A stretch of DNA of 64,000 nucleotides. It comes from Paenibacillus donghaensis. GTDB taxonomy: Bacteria > Bacillota > Bacilli > Paenibacillales > Paenibacillaceae. A program made the position numbers and the translations under genes. Where the stretch lies: NCBI RefSeq assembly GCF_002192415.1, contig NZ_CP021780.1:4030001-4094000 (forward strand), given 5' to 3'. How positions within the stretch are numbered: the stretch's first letter is position 1; every line of letters starts with the position of its first letter. Positions 49,395 through 56,933 of the stretch are shown in pieces. The notes below the pieces were generated by a model. The model made no database searches. It saw nothing but the letters and a program-made list of their open reading frames with translations, and was not told where the DNA came from.

Positions 49395-49580
49395 TTAGTC
49401 TTCTGTTATAAAATCTTTACACTCTTTAATTTCATTTGTATTATCAAAATCTCTTCTAACTTCGATATTGCTTGAATTGCAAAATTCTATACAGATATAA
49501 TCGCCATCTCCAATATCCACATTGCACTCATGTTCGAAATGTTTGCAATTTAAACAAATACTATCAGTGTAAACCTTCAT
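49395..49580 (-). CDS. Small cysteine-rich protein, 61 aa
   Basis: ATG after AAGGAG. CLNCKHFEHEC and CIEFCNSSN then ECKDF form a metal-binding-like cluster. Unknown. Confidence 0.73.
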   Translation of the reverse strand: MKVYTDSICLNCKHFEHECNVDIGDGDYICIEFCNSSNIEVRRDFDNTNEIKECKDFITED

Positions 49581-49614
49581 CTTAATTCTCCTTATCCATT
49601 AATTCTATTAGCAT

Positions 49615-49794
49615 TTAAATTAAAGAGTGTCTATTCATTACCGCGATTATTAAGAAGATGACCAATGAACCCAAATAGTATTGCTTCAGAGAGATAGTCA
49701 TCTTATTTAATTTATATAGCCACTTGATATGGTAGAACAGAATTAACATTGAAAATAGCAAGCCCATGGCTATTTGTAAATAGTTGTGCAGCAA
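49615..49794 (-). CDS. Small membrane protein, 59 aa
   Basis: TTG at 49794 with AAGGAAGG 7 nt upstream. Two hydrophobic segments: LQIAMGLLFSMLILFYHI and YYLGSLVIFLIIAVM, with basic residues between. Found by reading the gap. Could be a holin-like or host-membrane protein; unknown. Confidence 0.62.
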   Translation of the reverse strand: MLHNYLQIAMGLLFSMLILFYHIKWLYKLNKMTISLKQYYLGSLVIFLIIAVMNRHSLI

Positions 49795-49814
49795 ATAACT
49801 TCCTTCCTTTCTCT

Positions 49815-50081
49815 CTACTCAAAATTATATATTACTTTTTCAATCCAACGGTTCAATTCATTCAAGGTCTGATTCTTTATTTCATCACATTCTTCATTTT
49901 CATCATCATTATAAGAACTATATTGTGCTCCATTTTTCATGTCTAAAATTTGATAATATTGATAATCACAATCATTCACAACTCTCTTTACGTCTTCAAT
50001 TGTATTAAACGCAGTGACGATATCATTTAATCCGCCCGATGGATAATATGCGTCAAAACCAAAAAGTATATATCTATTCAA
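49815..50081 (-). CDS. Acidic hypothetical protein, 88 aa
   Basis: TTG at 50081 has 8-nt spacing to AAAGGAG; a TTG two codons upstream is nearly on the site. Acidic centre (NDDENEECDEI). Unknown. Confidence 0.72.
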   Translation of the reverse strand: MNRYILFGFDAYYPSGGLNDIVTAFNTIEDVKRVVNDCDYQYYQILDMKNGAQYSSYNDDENEECDEIKNQTLNELNRWIEKVIYNFE

Positions 50082-50118
50082 TTTCAAATCTCCTTTTCTC
50101 GATCAAATGTTCATTTTA

Positions 50119-50373
50119 TTAAGAAATAGAAAAGCCAAATTTGTCAGTATAAAGACACGCTAACCACTCTGCACCAATTCGTATTCTCAAGTCCAAGTTT
50201 AGTGAATTTGCCAATTTTTCAAGGTCTTCATATTGCTCATATTCTTCAAGATACATATCATAAACTGGTTCACCTTTTCTCCCTGTCCCTGTATGTATTA
50301 AGCGATAAACTTCTTCAAATGGCTCAAGTTTTGCCTTTGCGTTTTCACCTATAAATCTCCAGACTGTTTCCAC
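50119..50373 (-). CDS. Hypothetical protein, 84 aa
   Basis: GTG at 50373 after AAGGATGAG. Alpha/beta, two Trp, ends DKFGFSIS. Unknown. Confidence 0.74.
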   Translation of the reverse strand: METVWRFIGENAKAKLEPFEEVYRLIHTGTGRKGEPVYDMYLEEYEQYEDLEKLANSLNLDLRIRIGAEWLACLYTDKFGFSIS

Positions 50374-50407
50374 TTTTAACTCATCCTTTCTCTTTAAAAA
50401 ATGTAAT

Positions 50408-50767
50408 TTATACGTTCATTTCAAATTTCTTTTCACCCAAATAAATAAGGGAAGTAACAGAAGTGCATTGATGCATTAAATTGAAGAATTCATCCCCGTC
50501 TAACATATTTTTTTCAACCCACTCACCTTTTGAGATTGGATAGGAATCATACATCTCTCCGAAAAATCCTGCGGTTCCTGCGGGACCAAACTCATCTGCT
50601 CCATCATATTTGTCCGACCTAAATCCACCATCATAAAAGAGTATCACTTCTTTGTCTATACATTTATCTTCCAACAGCAACGGCAAACAACGTATTGCAG
50701 ATGATATAGTGCCCAAATAATACGTTTTTTTATCTGATGGAACCGCCAATGAATATGTATCTCCCAT
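50408..50767 (-). CDS. Hypothetical protein, 119 aa
   Basis: Start 50767 (MGDTYSLAVPSDKKTY) after AGGAAG; the frame is open to 50809. Contains DGGFRSDKYDGADEFGPAGT. Looks like a conserved phage alpha/beta protein; unknown. Confidence 0.74.
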   Translation of the reverse strand: MGDTYSLAVPSDKKTYYLGTISSAIRCLPLLLEDKCIDKEVILFYDGGFRSDKYDGADEFGPAGTAGFFGEMYDSYPISKGEWVEKNMLDGDEFFNLMHQCTSVTSLIYLGEKKFEMNV

Positions 50768-50811
50768 AAAATCTTCCTCATTTCTCCGTAAAGTATGTAC
50801 TTCATTCAAAC

Positions 50812-51180
50812 TTATTCATTTAGCACTCTTCCGCACATAGGACAGTAATTTATCTTAACACCATGTAATGAGAACTTAGCATTCCAATCTCCAATTTCAC
50901 TGTCCTCCAGGTAATTGCAACTATTTATAAATACTGAATAGTCTCCCTTACCGCTACTCATTAGGCACTTTCTATCTATCAGGGGTTTTTCAGTGCAATA
51001 ATAACATATTTCCTTGGTTTTACCTTCTTCAATAAAGCTTAACATATCGTCCATTGCTTGGATTCTTCCTTCGCTCCTAAATGCATCTTCAGACATGATT
51101 TGATGATAGTTTAAAATATCGACCACCTCTCTTGCACGTTTCTTATAATCGTTCGCCCAGGCTATTAATTCTTCAATCAT
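50812..51180 (-). CDS. Zinc-ribbon hypothetical protein, 122 aa
   Basis: ATG at 51180 after GAGAGGAG. Helical N terminus, then CYYCTEK, CLMSSG/CNYLED and C-terminal YCPMCGRVLN, suggesting a zinc ribbon. Overlaps neighbour by a few bases. Unknown. Confidence 0.76.
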   Translation of the reverse strand: MIEELIAWANDYKKRAREVVDILNYHQIMSEDAFRSEGRIQAMDDMLSFIEEGKTKEICYYCTEKPLIDRKCLMSSGKGDYSVFINSCNYLEDSEIGDWNAKFSLHGVKINYCPMCGRVLNE

Positions 51181-51182
51181 TC

Positions 51183-51452
51183 TCACTCCTCTCCATATGA
51201 TTTGATCAATTTTTTAGTTGCTTGAATACCCCAATCTAATCTTTCGTTTTCTTTCTGGCACTTTGCTCTCCATTTCTGTAACTCTTTCTTCGTCTTGTCT
51301 TCGATACTTATTCCACGCATCGCATCAATAAGGGTCAATTTAATATCTACTCTGTCCTGTTGGTTTACTCCTGGTATGTATAATTCAATGACGGAATTGC
51401 ACTTATCGATAATTCTTACATTTTTAATTCCCCATTTTCCTAATTCTATCAT
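51183..51452 (-). CDS. Hypothetical protein, 89 aa
   Basis: ATG after GGAGGAG. C-terminal half is a charged coiled coil (KKELQKWRAKCQKENERLDW). Overlaps next gene by 4 nt. Unknown. Confidence 0.75.
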   Translation of the reverse strand: MIELGKWGIKNVRIIDKCNSVIELYIPGVNQQDRVDIKLTLIDAMRGISIEDKTKKELQKWRAKCQKENERLDWGIQATKKLIKSYGEE

Positions 51453-51679
51453 TGCTCTCCTCCATTATGTTTATCAATTTCAGCAGCCACGTCCAACATC
51501 TCTTTAGAAATCTCTCTCAATTTGTCGGCAGTCCTAGCTGTTCCTCCACGACCACCAAAATTCAATCCACTATGTAATATGTATGAATGATTTGACGAAT
51601 CTTTGTTACCTTCGTTTTTCTTAATTGTTCCAGATACAAAGTTTCCTTTTACGATAATCTCATTGCTAAACAAATTCAT
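51449..51679 (-). CDS. Hypothetical protein, 76 aa
   Basis: ATG after AAGGAGAG. Basic and glycine-rich middle (LNFGGRGGTARTA), helical C terminus. Unknown. Confidence 0.73.
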   Translation of the reverse strand: MNLFSNEIIVKGNFVSGTIKKNEGNKDSSNHSYILHSGLNFGGRGGTARTADKLREISKEMLDVAAEIDKHNGGEQ

Positions 51680-51685
51680 CTCTCC

Positions 51686-51919
51686 TTAGATTACTTCTCC
51701 GTCATATGGATTATCCATTTTGGCAATGTAGACTTTCTTTTCTAGATCATACTCCATATAAGCAAATGGATGCTTTTTGTCAGTCTGATAAATTTCCGGT
51801 TCAATCGTTAGCTTTGGATTATAATAACAGTCATCGTATACTTCAATATAAACACCAGTTTCCTCTGACAATTGATTTAGTTTATCTAAAAATAATTTAT
51901 ACTTCTCTACAGTTATCAT
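51686..51919 (-). CDS. Small protein, 77 aa, related to 34959-35138
   Basis: Start 51919 (MITVEKYKLFLDKL) after AGGATGAAAGG; the open frame reaches 51964. LDKLNQLSEETGVYIEV resembles the 34959-35138 product. Unknown. Confidence 0.73.
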   Translation of the reverse strand: MITVEKYKLFLDKLNQLSEETGVYIEVYDDCYYNPKLTIEPEIYQTDKKHPFAYMEYDLEKKVYIAKMDNPYDGEVI

Positions 51920-51957
51920 TAACCTTTCATCCTCTCTCTCATGAATTTGCTGTTGCA

Positions 51958-52389
51958 TTAGCACTCTTTAACTTCTACAGAAATGAGTACAAATTTCCCG
52001 ATGTACTGAGCTAACATGTTTTCAATATTATGTCCTCCAATAGTCAGGTTCTCTGTACTAAGATAGGATATCGTCAATTCTGAATATCCAATCCAATCTA
52101 CCTGAACATCTAACTCTCCCATTGAACTTAAAATCTGAAAGTTAATTGCCTCATTAAGCGTAAATTCTTTTTCATTTAGGTAAATTTGAATAAAGACTAG
52201 AGGTGATGAAAAGTGTTTGAAAATCCCATCACCACCAATTTCTTTTCGGTGATAATCACCTTCATAGTCTGGGAATTCAATATCAGTTAGTTGGTTTGCT
52301 ATGTATTCACCCAAATTTGTTCCATTGATGCTAATACCATGGTGGTCTTTCTCAATGATTCCACTTATAATTATTTTACCATTTACCAT
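51958..52389 (-). CDS. Beta-rich hypothetical protein, 143 aa
   Basis: ATG after AGAGGTTG. Possible distant relative of 60357-60827: both have a VDW(I/V)G(Y/D)SE stretch and end in IVV/ISV beta strands. Unknown. Confidence 0.75.
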   Translation of the reverse strand: MVNGKIIISGIIEKDHHGISINGTNLGEYIANQLTDIEFPDYEGDYHRKEIGGDGIFKHFSSPLVFIQIYLNEKEFTLNEAINFQILSSMGELDVQVDWIGYSELTISYLSTENLTIGGHNIENMLAQYIGKFVLISVEVKEC

Positions 52390-52574
52390 TTTTCAACCTC
52401 TTCTTCCGAAACAACACTAAACCCAAAGTTGACAGTACCCATTCTATTAACATAAGCATCTTCATCGGCTTTATAAATGTAATCTTGTCCTCCATATCTA
52501 AAAACATCGTCTTTCTTAATATTTTCAGGTTCTATCTTATACCACTCCTGATTTTTCAGCACTTCTATTTCCAT
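52383..52574 (-). CDS. Small protein, 63 aa
   Basis: Start 52574 (MEIEVLKNQEWYKI) after GAGAGGTG. Beta-rich with DDVFRYGGQDYIYKADED and a C-terminal EEEVEKW. Overlaps next gene by 7 nt. Unknown. Confidence 0.72.
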   Translation of the reverse strand: MEIEVLKNQEWYKIEPENIKKDDVFRYGGQDYIYKADEDAYVNRMGTVNFGFSVVSEEEVEKW

Positions 52575-52649
52575 TCTCGGCACCTCTCTCATTCTTTATT
52601 ATTCTTCCTTTTAACTCATCTTACTCATTCGTTAACCACATGAACCTGA

Positions 52650-52844
52650 TCAGGTGTAAACATTGCATAAATTCTCATCCTGTTTTTCTTTATAATCTCC
52701 ATCTCTTGTCCAAGTAACTTCTTTATGGCTATTGCTTTGATTTTGGAACTTCCATCCCAGTTCATTCATCGTTGCAGCATGGACTAAATAATCTTCGAAT
52801 GACTCATATTCAAACACTCTAATTTCAAACTTCATTTTTGTCAT
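52650..52844 (-). CDS. Small protein, 64 aa
   Basis: ATG after GAGAGGTG. Alpha/beta; resembles small phage proteins with MNELGWKFQ...YKEK pattern. Unknown. Confidence 0.72.
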   Translation of the reverse strand: MTKMKFEIRVFEYESFEDYLVHAATMNELGWKFQNQSNSHKEVTWTRDGDYKEKQDENLCNVYT

Positions 52845-52906
52845 TTAAACACCTCTCTCATTCTCCTGTTTTCTACCATATTGTCGGTTTTACTTACCAG
52901 GGAACC

Positions 52907-52928
52907 CGATGAAACACGCATTTCATCG
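52907..52928 (-). repeat. Intercistronic stem-loop, longest stem
   Basis: CGATGAAA-6 nt-TTTCATCG, an 8-bp perfect stem, overlapping the 52923 stop and lying before the 52844 gene. Longest member of the family. Confidence 0.6.
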
Positions 52929-53285
52929 TACCAATAGGCCATCTTTAACATCCATTCCATTACCATCAATAATTCGTCCTTCCCCGTCAGTGATTTTAAA
53001 ACCTGCCTCTTCAAATAATTCTGTTAATTCATCTTCAGTTATATTATTTAAAATTTTTTCAGCTCTTTCATATGGTGAATTCATAGTATCCTCCTGCCAT
53101 GGTTCCCACACATACAACCCATGACCGTCACCCACCATTTTATATAAATCCGAACTGTGATCTCCTGAGAATCGTTCATTCAAAAAATCAACGATAGCCT
53201 CTCCATAATATTCGTTCACGTTCTCACAAACCAACTTGTCGTCAACAGACTCTCTATCATAATTACCTACATTAATAATCTTCAC
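52923..53285 (-). CDS. Acidic hypothetical protein, 120 aa
   Basis: GTG at 53285 after GGAGAGG (an out-of-frame ATG is nearby). Acidic, alpha/beta, ends GMDVKDGLLVR. Unknown. Confidence 0.74.
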   Translation of the reverse strand: MKIINVGNYDRESVDDKLVCENVNEYYGEAIVDFLNERFSGDHSSDLYKMVGDGHGLYVWEPWQEDTMNSPYERAEKILNNITEDELTELFEEAGFKITDGEGRIIDGNGMDVKDGLLVR

Positions 53286-53317
53286 TCTTCATTCCTCTCC
53301 TTTCTTTTCTAAATTCA

Positions 53318-53593
53318 TTAAAGTAATCCAATCAACTCTAACTTGATTATATTTTTAGTTTCATCATCCGCAATGTTATAGTATTCCTTTAATTCCTTAA
53401 CCTTATGTATCGCGTCCCATTTTTGAATATCTTTATTAATATTACTCAGTCTATTTGCAGCATTCTCAACATCCTCGATAGTAGTCCTGCTTCGGATAGT
53501 AAATTTGTTAAGATAGGACCCATCTCCATTGAGAGTTCTCATCTTCATCATTAAAATGATCTTCTCTAATTCATATGGATTAGGTTGTTTCAT
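53318..53593 (-). CDS. Helical hypothetical protein, 91 aa
   Basis: ATG overlapping the previous stop (TAATG), GGAGGTG upstream. Helical, basic-acidic mix. Unknown. Confidence 0.74.
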   Translation of the reverse strand: MKQPNPYELEKIILMMKMRTLNGDGSYLNKFTIRSRTTIEDVENAANRLSNINKDIQKWDAIHKVKELKEYYNIADDETKNIIKLELIGLL

Positions 53594-53781
53594 TATTTCA
53601 CACCTCCATGAATAACGTTAGTCAGCTTCTTAGTTCCAGTACCAAAATACTCTCCAGCACTTTTAAACTCTGTGTATGTAACTGGATCAAATCCTTGTGA
53701 TCGTGCATGATTGCAATAGCGACCATACTTCTCTTGTGCGAAATAGCGTTTGTCTTCTTTCATTTCCCGATATGTAATCAT
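53593..53781 (-). CDS. Small basic protein, 62 aa
   Basis: ATG after AAGGATGGG, overlapping the upstream broken gene by ATGA. Lys/Tyr-rich (MKEDKRYFAQEKYGRYCNHA). Unknown. Confidence 0.72.
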   Translation of the reverse strand: MITYREMKEDKRYFAQEKYGRYCNHARSQGFDPVTYTEFKSAGEYFGTGTKKLTNVIHGGVK

Positions 53782-53975
53782 TTGTTTAACCCATCCTTCC
53801 TGAACAACCCTACTCGATAAAACATAGAACTGTCACCGTGCATTATAATTGCACCATGTGTAACATTGCATTTTGGGCAACTCAAATGTGTAACTCTTTT
53901 GTATAAACGAACATGTCGCCAATCTTAAATATCCGTTTCTAAATCATAACAATTACAAGTCACTATGTAGCCCAT
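53778..53975 (-). pseudogene. Zinc-ribbon gene with an in-frame TAA stop
   Basis: ATG at 53975 after GAGGG reads MGYIVTCNCYDLETDI, then TAA at 53927-53925, then the same frame continues DWRHVRLYKRVTHLSCPKC and more, 48 codons, ending in a stop that overlaps the next gene's ATG. CNC and CPKC would make a zinc ribbon of about 65 aa. The stop may be a nonsense mutation, a read-through site or an error; the second part has no start of its own. Confidence 0.55.
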
Positions 53976-54244
53976 TTCAACCCTCTTCCCCAACACCTCA
54001 TTACTGGATTCACAATGATCATCTCTTTGATATCAACATCATACACGGGAGGCTCCCCATATGATCCTTCACTCATACACACAAAATCTCCGGCCTCAAT
54101 TAATACATTTATGTATTTTGCACCAAAATCTTTTTCTGTGAAATGAACCCTATATTTATAGTCATTCGGATACTTTAAGTGTGATGGATGTAAAACTTCA
54201 GGATAACTCACCTGAATTTTTCCATAATCATAATTCAATCCCAC
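53963..54244 (-). CDS. Hypothetical protein, 93 aa
   Basis: GTG at 54244 after GGGGGAAG, overlapping the upstream gene by 10 nt. Beta-rich, ends CWGRGLKWAT. Unknown. Confidence 0.72.
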   Translation of the reverse strand: MGLNYDYGKIQVSYPEVLHPSHLKYPNDYKYRVHFTEKDFGAKYINVLIEAGDFVCMSEGSYGEPPVYDVDIKEMIIVNPVMRCWGRGLKWAT

Positions 54245-54453
54245 TTCCCCCTCTTGTCTGTTCTTACATTATCGTAATTAATGGCCCAATGCTCACAAAG
54301 TCTTCGATCTATCTTATTTCTCATACGATTATTTTTAGTCTTAAACATCAAGTAAATTAGCTGCTGCTCTTTTTTATAACTTAACTTGCAGCACTTTCTC
54401 AATCTTTTAGGCAACTTTTGACACTGTTGATTTGTTAACTGTATTCTGATCAC
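54235..54453 (-). CDS. Basic small protein, 72 aa
   Basis: GTG at 54453 after AGAG. Very basic (KLPKRLRKCCKLSYKKEQQ, then RNKIDRRLCEHW), likely nucleic-acid-binding. Unknown. Confidence 0.7.
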   Translation of the reverse strand: MIRIQLTNQQCQKLPKRLRKCCKLSYKKEQQLIYLMFKTKNNRMRNKIDRRLCEHWAINYDNVRTDKRGKWD

Positions 54454-54455
54454 CT

Positions 54456-54914
54456 CTAATTAAATTTATACAATGTGACTTCATAATCCTCAAATACTTC
54501 ATCAATCATCTTATAAACTTCGTTCCAATCAGCCCCACCACGATCTGAACCCATTTTAAAAGGTAGCGCTACTGTAAGTTTTTTCGATTTTGAATAATCC
54601 CTTAACTTGTATAGTGCAACCTCTAATGCTAATAAATTCGTATGTTGTTTATCTCTTCCGAATCCATGTTGTCCAAAAAGATTAGCAACACTCTTCATGT
54701 CACAGGATATGATTTGACACTCACCAAGTAAGCCTGTAGCATATTTACCTTCTAGACACCTAAGACCATATCCAGCAAATACATGAGGATATCTATTCTT
54801 GATTTGGAGAGCCAAACCTGATCCCATCATGCCCTTACAATTTACTTGGTGGCCTATAATGTCTTCAGTTGCATCAAGCAGATTGCCTTCTATAATCTTA
54901 ATCATCCAATTCAT
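54456..54914 (-). CDS. Macro-domain protein (ADP-ribose binding/hydrolase)
   Basis: 152 aa, length of a single macro domain. QVNCKGMMGSGLALQIKN at about residue 28 is the phosphate/diphosphate-binding loop; NLFGQHGFGRDKQ and ALPFKMGSDRGGADW match the second loop of the Poa1p-like family. Probably removes ADP-ribose marks or ADP-ribose-1-phosphate. Its ATG lies inside the AbrB-like gene (17-nt overlap). An ATG three codons later is an alternative start. A role in countering ADP-ribosylating defence is plausible but inferred. Confidence 0.85.
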   Translation of the reverse strand: MNWMIKIIEGNLLDATEDIIGHQVNCKGMMGSGLALQIKNRYPHVFAGYGLRCLEGKYATGLLGECQIISCDMKSVANLFGQHGFGRDKQHTNLLALEVALYKLRDYSKSKKLTVALPFKMGSDRGGADWNEVYKMIDEVFEDYEVTLYKFN

Positions 54915-55071
54915 CCACCCTATGTTTTCTTATTTTCACCACATCTTCTTCATAGTCATACCAAATATCAAGTACGTCTCCCCCACCAACATCCAGAAGT
55001 TTTCTTAATTCTTTTGGTATCACGACTCTACCTAAATCATCTAATCTTCTTACTGCTTTGCTACTTATCAC
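54898..55071 (-). CDS. AbrB/SpoVT-type DNA-binding protein, 57 aa
   Basis: GTG at 55071 after GAGGAGGG, stop at 54898. SKAVRRLDDLGRVVIPKELR is the classic swapped-hairpin AbrB signature, followed by a beta strand (DVLDIWYDYEEDVVKIRKH). AbrB-type proteins are transition-state repressors in Bacillus and antitoxins elsewhere. This short version is only the DNA-binding half; it overlaps the macro-domain gene and may regulate it or host AbrB targets. Confidence 0.85.
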   Translation of the reverse strand: MISSKAVRRLDDLGRVVIPKELRKLLDVGGGDVLDIWYDYEEDVVKIRKHRVDELDD

Positions 55072-55099
55072 AATTATCCCTCCTCATGAAACGTGCCTT

Positions 55100-55792
55100 T
55101 TACAGAATTTTGATCTTATCGTTGTACAACAACCTTTGATTATCTGGCAGTTCATCATCATGATGAAAATGTCCAAAGAACCATTTTTCATATTCCAATT
55201 TGGACTTAATCACGTTAAAGTATTTATGCATCTGGTCAAGTTCAACGTTGGTGTTGTATCGCTGTATAATCCACGTCAGAGCATCATGAGAACATGTGTG
55301 AGTCAAGACATAATCGACAACCCAATGATTCTTATCCAAGTTTCTAATACCTTCTTGATATTCCTCAGAGCTAGGCATTTCACGTTCCCACCAAGATACA
55401 TCAACCTTGCGATACTCTTTGTCATGTGAAGCAGACCCACCAAATGTGAAGAATTTCTTTCCTTCGATTTCGAATACTTGACCTCGCATTAAATGGATTA
55501 TACTCGGCGTAATATGATGGACGTTACCACCATTCCATTCTGATACAGGATAAGATTCCAGGAGATTAAAATTCTCATGATTCCCATCAATAAAAAGCGT
55601 AGTCCAAGGTTTATTTGTGAGCCACTTCAGCCAGAAACGATCTTCAGCGTCATCAGCCCATAGCAAGCCAAAGTCACCAACAATAATGATATAATCCTGT
55701 TTGGTTAGAGTCTTGCCTTGAGGGAAGTTCTTTGTGTTAAATCGACTACCTACACTTACTGAACCGTGAATGTCTCCTGTTATGTAGATCAT
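55100..55792 (-). CDS. Calcineurin-like metallophosphoesterase, 230 aa
   Basis: Motifs in order: TGDIHGS (residue 5), VGDFGLLW, DGNHENF, HTCSHD and GHFHHD, the full dimetal site of calcineurin-like phosphoesterases. Phage members are protein phosphatases or nucleases; no signal for substrate choice. Cytoplasmic. Precedes the AbrB-like gene. Confidence 0.9.
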   Translation of the reverse strand: MIYITGDIHGSVSVGSRFNTKNFPQGKTLTKQDYIIIVGDFGLLWADDAEDRFWLKWLTNKPWTTLFIDGNHENFNLLESYPVSEWNGGNVHHITPSIIHLMRGQVFEIEGKKFFTFGGSASHDKEYRKVDVSWWEREMPSSEEYQEGIRNLDKNHWVVDYVLTHTCSHDALTWIIQRYNTNVELDQMHKYFNVIKSKLEYEKWFFGHFHHDDELPDNQRLLYNDKIKIL

Positions 55793-55814
55793 ACTTTAGG
55801 TCTCCCCTTCACCA

Positions 55815-56000
55815 TTAAACTTTGTCGAATAACTTCATAAACTCGTCTTTCTTTGACGTTGCATCAATGGTCAACTTTGCAATTTCAGAATTCCTTCCCC
55901 ATGATGATAATACGGTTGTCATAGCACTTATCTCTTTATCTACCTGCTTATCAAACATGTCAATGATTTTCTTGTATTGTGTCTCAGATATCTTTCTCAA
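55815..56000 (-). CDS. Small helical protein, 61 aa
   Basis: TTG at 56000 after GGAGTGATG. Helical with KKIIDMFDKQVDKEI. Unknown. Confidence 0.7.
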   Translation of the reverse strand: MRKISETQYKKIIDMFDKQVDKEISAMTTVLSSWGRNSEIAKLTIDATSKKDEFMKLFDKV

Positions 56001-56016
56001 CTTATCATCACTCCTC

Positions 56017-56280
56017 TTAGATTGTTATTTCTCTTGCATAGATAAGTTCATCTTCTGTTGGATAATCATTTATTATATTTTGATATCCCCAAATCAACTC
56101 ATGAAATATATCTTCATCTTTCTTCTTCAGTTCTTCAACTAATTTCAAATATCCATCCACTTCACAGCGAGTAATTTTGGTTGATAATTCAATCTGCTTT
56201 GTTGGTATACAATCAAGTTCTTGGTAACTGTACTTGCATACTTCTGATTTGTCGCACCATTCACATGAACAGTCTGCCAT
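56017..56280 (-). CDS. Cysteine-containing protein, 87 aa
   Basis: ATG after AAAGGAG. N-terminal CSCEWCDKSEVC could coordinate metal; the rest is helical. Unknown. Confidence 0.73.
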   Translation of the reverse strand: MADCSCEWCDKSEVCKYSYQELDCIPTKQIELSTKITRCEVDGYLKLVEELKKKDEDIFHELIWGYQNIINDYPTEDELIYAREITI

Positions 56281-56321
56281 ATAAATTCTCCTTTCGCATC
56301 ATAAAATAGACCTTTTATGTT

Positions 56322-56534
56322 CTAGCCTTCATGCACTTCAATTCTGCTCATATACAGTCCACAGAGTAATTCAAAGTTTTGTTCAGATTCTGAGTCTAAA
56401 AACACTTCATCTTTTTTTAAATCTGCCATTGCTTTATCGAACACCGTTTTCGCAGTTCTTTCTTCCATGTAATGTCCATGACTTTTTTCTGCTTTACTCC
56501 ACTCATCATATTCATGAACGTGCCAAATCTCCAT
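56322..56534 (-). CDS. Small acidic protein, 70 aa
   Basis: ATG after AAGGGAG. Helical, His-rich start (MEIWHVHEYDEW). Unknown. Confidence 0.73.
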   Translation of the reverse strand: MEIWHVHEYDEWSKAEKSHGHYMEERTAKTVFDKAMADLKKDEVFLDSESEQNFELLCGLYMSRIEVHEG

Positions 56535-56553
56535 TGCATATCTCCCTTCTAAA

Positions 56554-56569
56554 TGAAAGAACTATTTCA
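56554..56569 (-). repeat. Intercistronic stem-loop copy
   Basis: TGAAA-6 nt-TTTCA inverted repeat at the end of the 56562 gene, before the ribosome-binding site of the 56534 gene. Confidence 0.5.
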
Positions 56570-56837
56570 AGTTATCACAATGATTATCTTTATCCGTTCT
56601 AAGTAGAATCTCCAATGTCTTCTGAATTTTTTGTAAAGTGTTTTTAATATTGTCTTTTCTGTTTTCTTCATTAAATGTAATCGATAACTGAACATCAATT
56701 ACCATTTTGTCGTTTCCAATGTCAATCTTTTTATAATCAAAGCCAAACGTCTCATGTGTATTATTCTCTGCTAGTATTTCATCATAAATTCGCTTACTCC
56801 AATATTCTCTACTCATTTCTTTTTCTGCTTTATCCAT
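56562..56837 (-). CDS. Charged helical protein, 91 aa
   Basis: ATG after GAGGGGG. Helical, acidic/basic mix; first gene after element I. Unknown. Confidence 0.74.
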   Translation of the reverse strand: MDKAEKEMSREYWSKRIYDEILAENNTHETFGFDYKKIDIGNDKMVIDVQLSITFNEENRKDNIKNTLQKIQKTLEILLRTDKDNHCDNLK

Positions 56838-56913
56838 GCGTATTATCCCCCTCTATAAACTCATAGGTGGTATATAACCACTACAGTCATTATACCACCC
56901 ATAAATTAATATG

Positions 56914-56931
56914 TATATGTTTACTTTATAA
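56914..56931 (-). promoter_or_regulatory. 18-bp operon-head element, copy I
   Basis: Minus strand exact consensus TTATAAAGTAAACATATA then CATATTAA. Immediately after the stop of the 56934 gene and before the 56837 gene. Confidence 0.53.
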
Positions 56932-56933
56932 GA

